The notes beneath the pieces were generated by a model. It saw nothing but the letters and a program-made list of their open reading frames with translations. It searched no databases and was not told the origin of the DNA. The position numbers and the translations under genes were made by a program. From Adiantum capillus-veneris (Eukaryota > Streptophyta > Polypodiopsida > Polypodiales > Pteridaceae), in the NCBI GenBank assembly GCA_014529385.2, contig CM043970.1, positions 64,872,496 through 64,936,495 on the forward strand: DNA of 64,000 bases, written 5' to 3'. Each line of letters opens with the position of its first letter. The stretch's first letter is position 1. Shown here piece after piece: positions 1 through 8,669 of the stretch.

Positions 1-855
1 TGGATCTATATCATTTATTCTTGAGTCGGGACTCAGGTGAGGCATGGCGACTCTTTCATGAGCACTCCTCCCCTCCTGCCATTACCTCTACAGAGGCTTG
101 GGGCCAATATGCGTCATCTCTATACAGAGTTCTTGGACAGTGCCTCTTCCCGACCCCCCCCCGAGCCATGCCCACACACATCTACTTTTTTCACTGCTGA
201 GATGGTGAAGAAGGCCATTGATAGGATGAGGAATGGGAGAGCATATTATCATGATGGCTTAGTGGCTAAGCATTTTATACATGCCAAGGATCTGCTCGCA
301 GAGCATCTAGCAGTGATGTTCAACCGTGCCATGTGTGAGGGTTTGCCTAATACTTGAAGTTTATCTACTATTGTACCTATCTTCAAGTCGGGAGACTCTA
401 TGGAGCTTGGGAATTATCGCACTATCATGATTGGACACGCATTGGCACGGTTGTACGCATCCATTCTTGAGCAGCAGTTGAGTAGATGGGCAGAGAGACG
501 CGCAGCTGGGCAGGCAGGGTTCAGGAGAGGTTTTTCTACTCTTGACCACATTTTGACACTCAGAGCCATTATTGAGGAGGGTAGATCACATGGGAGACGA
601 ATCTATTGTAACTTTGTGGACTTCCGCAAAGCACTTGACACAGTGCCCACAGCTAGATTGATGCGCAGACTACACGAGATGGAAGTACCCACAGAGCTGA
701 TTTGGGAGATTATGGGTTTATATAGGTCTGTAGTGGGGCATGTACGCACTCTAGAGGGGTTATCTACATTAGTTCACTCCACTATCAGGGTGAAGCAGGG
801 CTGCCCACTCTCTCCTACTCTATTTGGTATGTATGTAAATGAGGTTTTTGACTAT

Positions 856-858
<3 letters not shown>
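1..858 (+). pseudogene. LINE-X copy 1: reverse transcriptase fragment
   Basis: This is part of ORF2 of a non-LTR retrotransposon. It runs from the linker after the endonuclease into the reverse transcriptase. It is collinear with the longer minus-strand copy at 41.6-46.3 kb: the linker reads SRDSGEAWRLFHE in both, and the RT shows PIFKSGDS, GQAGFRRGFST, FVDFRKALDTVP and VKQGCPLSPTLFGMYV. The YADD catalytic motif would come next but is missing, because the coding sequence runs into a GA microsatellite. The copy is dead: the frame shifts at a C run near 160 and a TGA at about 356 replaces a Trp. The 5' part lies outside the window. Confidence is high for family and strand. Confidence 0.85.

Positions 859-899
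<41 letters not shown>
859..899. repeat. (GA)n microsatellite
   Basis: About 20 perfect GA units start inside the LINE-X RT reading frame, at the point where the related copy has a naturally GA-rich stretch (codons for DYIDRGGDRG). The LINE sequence does not resume on the far side. Confidence 0.95.
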
Positions 900-901
<2 letters not shown>

Positions 902-908
902 CACAATT

Positions 909-1387
909 TGAAACCGGCTCGTAGGACAGTAGACCTTGGCTTTCACCCGAAATTCTTTACTTTACTTTAGACTCACACACAGAGAGAACTTTGCAAAAGT
1001 AGACTGCGACGGGAATTAACACTTAAAGCACACACACAACTCGGAAGCTAGAATGCTTCGAGCAGACGCCGACAACCTGTAGGCCCCAAAATTGGCGCCC
1101 CTTTCGGTATTTCTTTATACTTTAAGAGGGTAAATTACAAGAAGAGTCTTGGGAATTCTTTACCTGTATCTAGCTAGATACCACCTGTTTTGGCAAAATT
1201 TGGTCAACATAACAGCCCCAAAACTTGCTCGAAACCAATTCCCCTACTGGAACTCGCTTCCATTGACATAAACCCTCTGATTTCTGCCCAAAAACAGTAA
1301 ATTCAGCACGCTGTATTTACTGGTTTTTGCCCTGTTTTCAGCCCTAAACAGTCCCTGAACTGTCTTCTAACAGTGGGGCACTGTTCC
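909..1387 (-). mobile_element. LTR-A fragment (3' part, minus strand)
   Basis: Read on the minus strand, this matches the R/U5 end of the gypsy-A LTRs at 17.2-17.4 kb and 33.8-33.98 kb. It carries the AATACCGAAAGGGGCGCC module, GGGGCC, TTGTCGGCGTC, a run of spaced AAAGTAAAG motifs, and the terminal GCCGGTTTCA. The LTR end is at 909. No primer site follows it on the left, so this is either a 3' LTR or a solo piece. On the right it is cut by an LTR-C at 1388. Confidence 0.7.
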
Positions 1388-1750
1388 TGTAACCAACTTG
1401 GACACTCCAAGTCAAGATTCTACCGCAACACAACAGAGATTCACTTCAAAACAATTCACAATTCACAATTGATTCGACACAGCCCGGCGGAGTTCCAAGC
1501 CTAAAGATATTGGCCCCAAAGACCGGTGCCCCTTTCGGTGTTTCTTTTTGTATTAAATATGTGCTCAAAGTACAAGGGAGTGAGAGGGTCTCTCTCAGAC
1601 TCTGCGTCCAAATGCTCTGTAGAGTGGGAGCCCTGCCCACACTTATAAAGGTTTACAAGGGATGCCAAAAGCTGCCAATTCCAAAAGCTTTCAAAAATGA
1701 AGCAATTCTCTCACAAGCCTTCTTGAGAAAATAAAGCAACGTAAAATAAA

Positions 1751-1849
<99 letters not shown>

Positions 1850-1979
1850 GTAGGATAATTGCGTAGGCTACTGCAATTCCGTATGCTGCTGTAACGTCAT
1901 CAATCCGTACATCCTTCCGTGATTTCTGTCGTGAACTGCGCCGTGATTTCCGGGCTTCCGTACGGTAGTGCTGTAGAAA
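1388..1979 (-). mobile_element. LTR-C (minus strand) with internal (CT)47
   Basis: The left part is nearly identical to the minus-strand LTR at 54831-55383. Both contain CTTGGACACTCCAAGTCAAG, the TTGGCCCCAAAG/CCCCTTTCGG module and a TGCTCAAAGTACAAGG block. The right part holds the TACGGA-type U3 repeats and ends next to a C7 tract that mirrors the polypurine tract of the 55-kb copy, so this is probably a 3' LTR. A 94-bp CT repeat at 1754-1847 interrupts it. The expected TGTCAC start has decayed. Confidence 0.7.
1754..1847. repeat. (CT)47 microsatellite
   Basis: A perfect 94-bp CT array lies inside the LTR-C at 1388-1979. The other LTR-C copies have no such array at this position, so it expanded here. 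Confidence 0.95.
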
Positions 1980-2016
1980 TACCCCCCCAAAGGAGGGTGA
2001 AAATCAAACCTCAATG

Positions 2017-2661
2017 ACAAAGGGGCTCGAAAGCATTAAGGACCAGGTGAAAACTCTATGAGAAGACGAAGAGCAAAAGGCACGAGCAACCTCTTCATGG
2101 GAGGAGCACCTATTCAAAACACAAGAGAAGGTTGATAAAGCTGAAAAAGTGGATCAAAGACACAAAGAAAGGAAAGGATAAGATGTATGAAGCCACACTG
2201 ACATCCACTATCATCAATACGACAATTGAGGAGAAGCAAAAGAAAAAGACTAAAGCCTTTCATGTGCGTGTTACAAGTCTCAAAGACACTGAACAAGAGA
2301 AAAAGAGGTGCAAGAGCTCTTGAAGCGCATGGGTATTTCTCAACCAAAACACATAGGTGCTTGGAGAGTTGGCAAGAAGGCAAGTGATGAGAAAGGAAGG
2401 CCCAAGGAAAGAGCACTCATTATACGCTTCCCTACGCTAGAAGCTAGGAATGAATTCCTGAACAAGAGACAAACACTCAAGCACACTAGGATATTTTTGG
2501 GTGATGACCTCACTCTAACACAGGTAGCACACATGCAAGAGCTGATGCCAGAGATCAAGGCGGCGAGGGAGAAAGGGAAAATTTCTTTCTACACGAGGGA
2601 GAGTAGTGGTGTTGGAAAAACGCACCGCATGACAGTGCGAGACCTATGGGACCAACCTTAA
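2017..2661 (+). pseudogene. LINE-X copy 2: ORF1 fragment (L1-ORF1p-like)
   Basis: This is the nucleic-acid-binding ORF1 of LINE-X. It shows a charged, probably coiled-coil N-terminal part (KTQEKVDKAEKWIKDTKKGK) followed by a compact C-terminal domain with HVRVTSLKD, AWRVGKKAS, ERALIIRFPTLEARNEFL and FLGDDLTLTQVAHM. The order and motifs resemble the RRM-like and C-terminal domains of animal L1 ORF1p. That assignment comes from pattern recognition only. The 5' end is truncated near 1995, and a frameshift near 2310 splits the frame. The AP endonuclease begins immediately downstream. The minus-strand copy at 45402-46271 is the closest relative in the window. Confidence 0.75.
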
Positions 2662-3257
2662 ATTGGCATCATGGAACTGTAATGGATCAATGAAGCTAGA
2701 TGTAGGTGCATTTGAGGACAGCTTTGAGGGAAAAGACATTATTTTTTACTCGGAAACGCATTAGACTCCTAGCGGCACATTACCTAGAGTGACGGGATAC
2801 CATTGGGAGATTACTTGTACACACCACGTGAGATCCACACATAGAGGACATGGGTTAGGAGGTGTGGCAGTCGTATTCAAGCAAGAGCTTCAACCCCTCA
2901 TTCGTATTGTTCTGAGAGATGAGGAGGCTGGATATTTGTGGGTCAAACTGAGAGCAGACGGTGGCCACACTACATTGCAATATGCTATTTTTCTCTAAGC
3001 ACATCTCATTATGCATCGCCCAAGGGGCACTCACCCTACATGATATTGGAAGAGGACATGTGGCAATTCTTTAGGGATGGAGATGCCATTCTTCCGGGAG
3101 ACTTTAATGCTAGGATGGGCCAATCTCAAACAGCTTTCTACAATACCTTAGAGGAAATGTTGAGAGAATTGGATGTCAATGATATGGAAGTGGCCAAGAG
3201 TTCGCAAGATGAGGAGCACATTGGATATGGGGGATATCTGGCAGACATGGGGACTGC
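2662..3257 (+). pseudogene. LINE-X copy 2: AP endonuclease, N-terminal half
   Basis: The protein starts ASWNCNGSMKLDV and shows SETH, the AP-endonuclease glutamate region, then GGVAVVFKQEL and PGDFNARMGQ. The last of these corresponds to the GDFN catalytic motif. A TAG follows SETH and a frameshift sits near 2990, so it is dead. The reading is cut at 3257 by insertion of the LTR element N1. The same endonuclease resumes at 7570, straight after the N1 target duplication. Confidence 0.85.
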
Positions 3258-4385
3258 TGTCACGTGACACATCCCAACCCTATGTGTTCGTGGACAAGCT
3301 ACACCACAGCAGGGGTCAGTCAGTCCGATCAAGTTAGATTAGCAATGATCTGGCACTTTTGTGAGTCTATTCGTAGACCGTGCATGCCCAGTCACTTAGC
3401 ATAGATGCATATCCTCCGGTTGCACACAGCATGATCATCGGAATTCCCATCAGAATCCATTCGCAGCAGTTAGGGGAATTTTCCAGTGCATTTAGCCTAT
3501 TTTCCTATTTATTGGGATTTTCACTTATTATTTTTAAGTGACTTTCCAACAAAAGTAGGTAGGGCAATTTTGCTAAGTTCTATATAAGCAAACCCAAGTT
3601 AGCACTAAATGGCAGAAGAGGCAGCAGGAGCACCTTGCTCAACAGGCAACTTCTCAGCAAGACCAATCCCCGCGACTACTCTGGCGTTTTCTCCACAGAA
3701 GACCTAGCGTTTTTGCATCAGATCAGCCTTGGCGATTTGTGCACAGCAGATCAGCCCCGGCGTCATCACAACACAGCAGATTAGCCTAGCATTTTTTCAT
3801 TTGCAGAACCCTGACGACAGAAGGACCAATTTCAGCCCCTAGGGTTTTTGGATTTCAGCAGCAGATTAAGACCGGCAATATTCACCTAAAGTGTAGCAGA
3901 TTCAGCCCGTAAAGACCATCAGTTTTCAGCCCTAAGAAACCTCATTTTTCAGCCAAGAAAACGCAGCCAAAACAGTCATTTTCAGCCACCGAAACAGTCC
4001 CGAAATTCAGCGATTAGAAGATCTCAGATTTCAGCCATCGTCGTCGTTGTCATCGTCGTCATTGTCATCGTCATCGGCATAGTCACATTGCATCAATCCA
4101 TTGCATACGCATTGTACACATTTGTGCAATCCAAGAATAGACCACTCTCGCCGACGAGAGTGGGGCCTTCGGAGGAGGGTTTTACAACCTCTCGGGTGTC
4201 GTATCTCTTCTCTCTCCTTCTCTCAGTCTCATTCACTTGCACGCACAATCCACTCACTTTGTTCGTGACCACAGCACTCTACAAGACGGAAAGCTCTCTC
4301 TTTCCCTAAAGAACTAAAAGGAACCTTGAGCAATAAAGATCACTAATCTTGAGAAAATACAACATTCATTCCGCTGCACCTAACA
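3258..4385 (+). repeat. N1 5' LTR
   Basis: The LTR starts with TGTCACGTGACA, a perfect 12-bp palindrome containing a CACGTG G-box, and ends CACCTAACA. A TATA box (CTATATAAG) lies near 3580. The transcribed part is full of TTTCAGCC motifs between about 3825 and 4045, followed by a CGT/CAT trinucleotide stretch. The 3' LTR differs by few substitutions and by expansion of that stretch, so insertion was fairly recent. Confidence 0.95.
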
Positions 4386-4386
4386 T

Positions 4387-4398
4387 TGGTATCAGAGC
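4387..4398 (+). other. N1 primer-binding site
   Basis: TGGTATCAGAGC begins two bases after the 5' LTR. It is the standard complement of the 3' end of plant initiator-Met tRNA, used to prime reverse transcription. Confidence 0.93.
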
Positions 4399-4811
4399 TT
4401 TGGAAGTGTTCTGCATTACTCAAGGGAAGAACCACAAGAACCACAAGAATTTTTTTTGCTTGTTGCGATCGCAAGAACCCAAGTTTACTTGGGCGTGGCG
4501 ATTCCTAATCGTGTTTTGTTGAAGAGTGACAAGAATCCCAAGAAAGAAGGGCTTGTCCAGCCTCCCCTTGTGTCTCTTTTCACTCATTGAGAGCGGACCG
4601 TGCACTTAGCGGCCAGCCAATCGACGTGAGGTGGGAAAAAGCAACCTTGGTGTGAGCGCAAGGCCGCCAAGGGGTGGGCCCGCAGAAAAGGGTAGAACTC
4701 GGGTGAAGAGAAGATCCTTCTCCAACGCGATTTGCAAGCGAAAGAAATCCTCAAGAACCCTAGATTCTCACGAATCAAAGACCTCAAGAACCTCAAGAAC
4801 CCAAGTTCCTC

Positions 4812-6257
4812 ATGAACTTAAGAACCCAAGACCCCCCAAGAACCCAAGTTCCTCGTGAACTCAAGAACCCCCAAGAACCCACAAGAACCTACGACTTCAG
4901 AATGATCATCACTCGAAGCGGAATGGATACTTCGCTTGGAAGTGATGAGCATGAGAGAGGTGAAGAAGACTTTTCCCCACCAGGAGGTTTTTCTGACCCT
5001 TCCCCATCTACGACAAAGATTGCACGAACTCCTATGGAGGAGTTAGACCAAGAAAGAGAAGCAGAAAGAAAAGCCTACGAAGAAGACATGGCAGCCATAG
5101 AGCGCCAGTACCAAGAAAGAATGGCAGCCATAGCGCGTGAGAGCGAGCAAGCACGTTTGGAAGCCAAAGCAAGAGAAGCAGAATTTGATCACGAGAACAA
5201 AGAAATGCAAGCCAAGTTTGATCGCGAGAACAAAGCAATAAGGCAAGAGATGTTGCGACTCTTTTCTCGAATACAGGCACAGATGCAACAAGATCGGGAA
5301 AAGGAGACTCTCTCAGTCTCTTCTTCTCCCAAGCATGACACACAGGATTTGCATGATTGTGTGAAGCATGATGATGATTTGATTGACAATGACTTGCATG
5401 ATGATTTGGATGACAAGGATAAGCATGATGAATTGCATGAAGATGATGTGATTGTTCAAAAGGATGATGTGTTAGTGGATGCTTTTTCTAGCGAAGCTAA
5501 CCTCGTTGCAGATATGAGCACTCACGAAGGATCGATCTTGGCTCTCGAGCCTAGGTCAACAGAACCCCCTCAGAAAGAATCCACTCAAGAAGAACCCCGT
5601 CAGGAAGAACAGATCTTGGTTCTCGAGCCTTGGTCCAAAGAACTCTCACAGGAAGTATTGTGTGTTCGCATGATTGATACGCACGCATTGTTCGAGTGTT
5701 CCATTCGTGAAGGTTTCCTGTATTTTAGTCAGCATCGTTATGTGGTCCCTTTTCTTAGGCATGACATATTGTATGTTGAGCACGTTTCTCTCATGGATGA
5801 GCACGAATGTATGTGGATTGTTCATGAGAAGCTGAAAAGTTTGTATGTCAAGAAGTCACATTCCATGGCTCTTCCTTGGCATGACACAGTTTCCAAAAGA
5901 TCACATGATAGTTTGAGCACCAAGCATGGGCATTTCCATTGGGATTTGCCACAGTTGATTGATTTCGATCAAACAGAAAAGATTCGACCTCATTGTTTGC
6001 ATGTGTTTGATGAACGGGTTATCACTTCGTCTCTATGTTCATCTACATTGCATACACAGTCTTTAGAGAAGACAAGATTTTTTTCCTTCACTTTACATGG
6101 AATGGGTATGTTCATGGTTTTGTGTTGGAGATGGTTTCAGAAGTTTTCAGCCATGGAGATTCTTGAAGACGAAAGAAGCAAGACTCTAGACGAAGTTGAA
6201 GCAAGAAAGGAGATTCATAAGACTTTGTGTCGCTTTCGGCGCGGCCCAAAGAAGTAA
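4812..6257 (+). CDS. N1 ORF: acidic HDD-repeat protein, function unknown
   Basis: The predicted protein has 481 residues. Residues 1-30 are a Pro/Lys/Asn-rich repeat made from a CAAGAACCC-type DNA repeat. Residues about 75-165 are a strongly charged, probably coiled-coil stretch (EREAERKAYEED onward). Residues about 175-220 are an Asp/His-rich repeat built on LHDD and KHDEL. The rest is Leu/His-rich, with HDILYVEHVSLMDEHE and STKHGHFHWDLPQLI. No gag zinc knuckle or enzyme motif is seen. In N2 the frame starts upstream with KRRSF; in N1 the matching start region (from about 4631) is in another frame, so a frameshift lies in the N-terminal repeat. A TAA at 6255 replaces the Gln codon of N2. It may be a diverged gag-like protein, but I do not recognise it. 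Confidence 0.8.
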   Translation: MNLRTQDPPRTQVPRELKNPQEPTRTYDFRMIITRSGMDTSLGSDEHERGEEDFSPPGGFSDPSPSTTKIARTPMEELDQEREAERKAYEEDMAAIERQYQERMAAIARESEQARLEAKAREAEFDHENKEMQAKFDRENKAIRQEMLRLFSRIQAQMQQDREKETLSVSSSPKHDTQDLHDCVKHDDDLIDNDLHDDLDDKDKHDELHEDDVIVQKDDVLVDAFSSEANLVADMSTHEGSILALEPRSTEPPQKESTQEEPRQEEQILVLEPWSKELSQEVLCVRMIDTHALFECSIREGFLYFSQHRYVVPFLRHDILYVEHVSLMDEHECMWIVHEKLKSLYVKKSHSMALPWHDTVSKRSHDSLSTKHGHFHWDLPQLIDFDQTEKIRPHCLHVFDERVITSSLCSSTLHTQSLEKTRFFSFTLHGMGMFMVLCWRWFQKFSAMEILEDERSKTLDEVEARKEIHKTLCRFRRGPKK

Positions 6258-6398
6258 GCGTTGCAGACCTTTATGAAGTTCAAGTACCGCACGACCCACA
6301 CATCAGAGTGGGCCGACAAAGAGTCCCTTCCAGGATTCCGGATGCTGTTGGCGATCTCCCTCAACGCCATACAATTCGGTACCAGTACCTCACTTTGA
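6258..6398 (+). pseudogene. N1 chromodomain-like tail, cut off by a stop
   Basis: After the TAA, the same frame stays open for 46 codons to TGA at 6396-6398. It reads RTFMKFKYRTTHTSEWADKESL and so on. N2 reads straight through this segment, and N3 has the diverged YLKFKDRRTHE version. The layout (acidic linker, basic RRGPKK, F-x-KFK, W, a final hydrophobic helix) parallels the gypsy-A C-terminus YLVKFRNYP...AKWMEEGEL, a chromodomain. The similarity is weak and judged by eye. Confidence 0.5.
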
Positions 6399-6409
6399 AA
6401 AGGAGGGGA
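6398..6409 (+). other. N1 polypurine tract
   Basis: AAAAGGAGGGGA abuts the 3' LTR. It would prime plus-strand DNA synthesis. The same position in N2 and N3 is also purine-rich on the element strand. Confidence 0.9.
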
Positions 6410-7564
6410 TGTCACGTGACACATCCCAACCCTATGTGTCCGTGGACAAGCTACACCACAGCAGGGTTCAGTCAATCCGATCAAGTTAGATTAGCAGTGA
6501 TCTGGCACTTTTGTGAGTCTATTCGTAGACCGTGCATGCCCAGTCACTTAGCATAGATGCATATCCTCCGGTTGCACACAGCATGATCATCGGAATTCCC
6601 ATCAGAATCCATTCGCAGCAGTTAGGGGAATTTTCCAGTGCATTTAGCCTATTTTCCTATTTATTGGGATTTTCACTTATTATTTTTAAGTGACTTTCCA
6701 ACAAAAGTAGGTAGGGCAATTTTGCTAAGTTCTATATAAGCAAACCCAAGTTAGCACTAAATGGCAGAAGAGGCAGCAGGAGCACCTTGCTCAACAGGCA
6801 ACTTCTCAGCAAGACCAATCCCCGCGACTACTCTGGCGTTTTCTCCACAGAAGACCTAGCGTTTTTGCATCAGATCAGCCTTGGCGATTTGTGCACAACA
6901 GATCAGCCCCGACGTCATCACGACACAGCAGATCAGCCTAGCGTTTTTGCATTTGCAGAACCCCGGCGACAGAAGGACCAATTTCAGCCCCTGGCGTTTT
7001 TGGATTTCAGCAGCAGATTAAGACCGGCAATATTCACCTAAAGTGTAGCAGATTCAGCCCATAAAGACCATCAGTTTTCAGCCCTAAGAAACCTCATTTT
7101 TCAGCCAAGAAAACGCAGCCAAAACAGTCATTTTCAGCCACCGAAACAGTCCCGAAATTCAGCGATAATAAGATCTCAGATTTCAGCCATCCTCGTCGTC
7201 GTTGTCGTCGTCATCGTCGTCGTCATCGCCGTCATCATCACCGTCGTCGTCATCGGCATAGTCCCATTGCATCAATCCATTGCATACGCATTGTACACCT
7301 TTGTGCAATCCAAGAATAGACCACTCTCGCCGACGAGAGTGGGGCCTTCGGAGGAGGGTTTTACAACCTCTCGGGTGTCGTATCTCTTCTCTCTCCTTCT
7401 CTCACTCTCATTCACTTGCACGCACAATCCACTCACTTTGTTCGTGACCACAACACTCTACAAGACGGAAAGCTCTCTCTTTCCCTAAAGAACTAAAAGG
7501 AACCTTGAGCAATAAAGATCACTAATCTTGAGAAAATACAACATTCATTCCGCTGCACCTAACA
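6410..7564 (+). repeat. N1 3' LTR
   Basis: It matches the 5' LTR from TGTCACGTGACA to CACCTAACA. It is 27 bp longer, mainly through an expanded CGT/CAT trinucleotide run at about 7190-7258. The TATA box lies at about 6732-6739. Confidence 0.95.
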
Positions 7565-7569
7565 ACTGC

Positions 7570-7932
7570 ACATGGACTAGCCATCTGAAATGGCCTGTAG
7601 AGATTGCCACCATGAAGTGGCTTCACTTGTTTTCCTCGTAGACATGGGGCTTGCACAGTAGATTATGTTTTGGCTCAACCCAATTTTATACCCTCTATTC
7701 ATGACTTTATAGTCGGGCCCACGCCTATCGGGTAGCAATAGATCATGCCCTCCTCACGTTACCATCTTATTCCAATTCAGTGTTGGGTTTCCAAGCCCGT
7801 GGGAATTACCCCTTATGGAGCATGCAGATGAACTGCACTCTTTTAGAAGCTTTGCATGGTTACAATCCTTTATATATTGTAAAATCTTTTGAACTAATAG
7901 CATAGCGTGTATTTTGTCCATTGTAAGCGTGT

Positions 7933-7935
<3 letters not shown>
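7570..7935 (+). pseudogene. LINE-X copy 2: AP endonuclease, C-terminal half
   Basis: Directly after the N1 target duplication the frame resumes with HGLAI, GFTCFPRRHG, TVDYV, IHDFIVGPTPIG. This matches HSLAILNGL, GFTCFPHRH, GIVDYV and IQDFTMGPRPVG of the 44.6-kb copy. Several stops interrupt it. Homology fades between about 7800 and 7900, just before the CT array. Confidence 0.8.

Positions 7936-8010
<75 letters not shown>
7936..8010. repeat. (CT)n microsatellite
   Basis: About 37 perfect CT units lie at the junction between the decayed LINE-X copy and the end of a copia-type LTR. Confidence 0.95.
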
Positions 8011-8012
<2 letters not shown>

Positions 8013-8096
8013 GTTCTCTTGCCCTGCGCGCTCCCCATGGCTGCACATGCCATCACCCTCCATAGCCCTCTAAGCATAACACCTAGTATCAGAGCA
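8011..8096 (+). mobile_element. Ty1/copia LTR end and primer-binding site
   Basis: The sequence ends GCATAACA at 8081 and is followed after two bases by TAGTATCAGAGCA (8084-8096). This is one base away from the initiator-Met primer site TGGTATCAGAGCA. A copia-type gag follows 550 bp downstream, so this is read as the 3' end of a 5' LTR. The LTR start is not visible, because it is replaced by the CT array. Confidence 0.6.
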
Positions 8097-8640
8097 CAGG
8101 CGTAGGTAGGCACTTTTGCGTGCATATCAAAAGGCGTTGAAGTGCTGCAAGCGGCAAGCCACAGGTAGGCTAGCATCTCAAGACGCTCGCACGGACAGGC
8201 GATTGTGGATGACGTCGGCCTTGCAAAGGGCGTTCTAAAACGCGAATTCAAAGCCCTGGCAATTCCTAGGCGATAGGTCTGCAAGTCGGCTGGTTGGGTT
8301 AGCATCTCAAAACACCCTCTTGACTACGGTGTCTACACCTAGTTGGTGAGCACTAAAGGTTGACAGTTTTGGTAGCATATCAAAACACCGTGCAAAGTTG
8401 TTGGTTTTCCAAGCACTATCGGCTAAGAGCGCTGGCGCAGTTTTGCTAAGTGTTTTAAAACGCTGCAATTGCCAAGGGTTGAAGGCGGTTGGTGCGGAGA
8501 TTAACCTACCGCAAAAGGAATATTCAACTACATTTGTTGATTGTTTTCAACTGTTATCGGCTCTTCAAAGGAACATCAAGTTTGCAACATATCAACAATA
8601 GTAGTGAGCAACAAGAATTCGACATCATTTTTTGACTTCA
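8097..8640 (+). other. Copia leader with degenerate AGCATCTCAAAACGC repeats
   Basis: No gene is seen. The stretch lies between the primer site and gag. It contains about six copies of a motif like AGCAT(A/C)TCAAAACGCC (near 8118, 8172, 8228, 8300, 8371 and 8447) at spacings of roughly 55-75 bp. It is probably the untranslated leader of the copia element. Confidence 0.5.
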
Positions 8641-8669
8641 ACGACAGTGATTATAGCCAAAACTTTATC

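Larger units (their letters stand above)
3258..7564 (+). mobile_element. N1: complete non-autonomous LTR retrotransposon
   Basis: N1 is a 4.3-kb element with LTRs of 1128 and 1155 bp, an initiator-Met-type primer site, one long ORF, a polypurine tract and a perfect 5-bp target duplication. It has no protease, RT, RNase H or integrase, so it must move with enzymes supplied by another element. It inserted into LINE-X copy 2. Two relatives lie in the window on the minus strand: N2 at 34970-39569 and a partial N3 at 31441-32677. The last residues of its coding region resemble a chromodomain, which suggests descent from a Ty3/gypsy chromovirus. Confidence 0.93.
3253..7569. other. Target-site duplication of N1 (ACTGC)
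   Basis: ACTGC at 3253-3257 directly precedes the 5' LTR, and ACTGC at 7565-7569 directly follows the 3' LTR. The 5-bp size is typical of LTR retrotransposon integrases. Removing N1 and one copy rejoins the LINE-X endonuclease homology, which confirms the boundaries. Confidence 0.95.

Noticed and set aside
7936-8063. Open frames encoding poly Arg-Glu or Leu-Ser over (GA/CT)n tracts, here and near 859, 34480, 34900, 39570, 39914, 40190 and 47112
   Set aside because: They are translations of dinucleotide repeats, open in every frame, with no gene signals.
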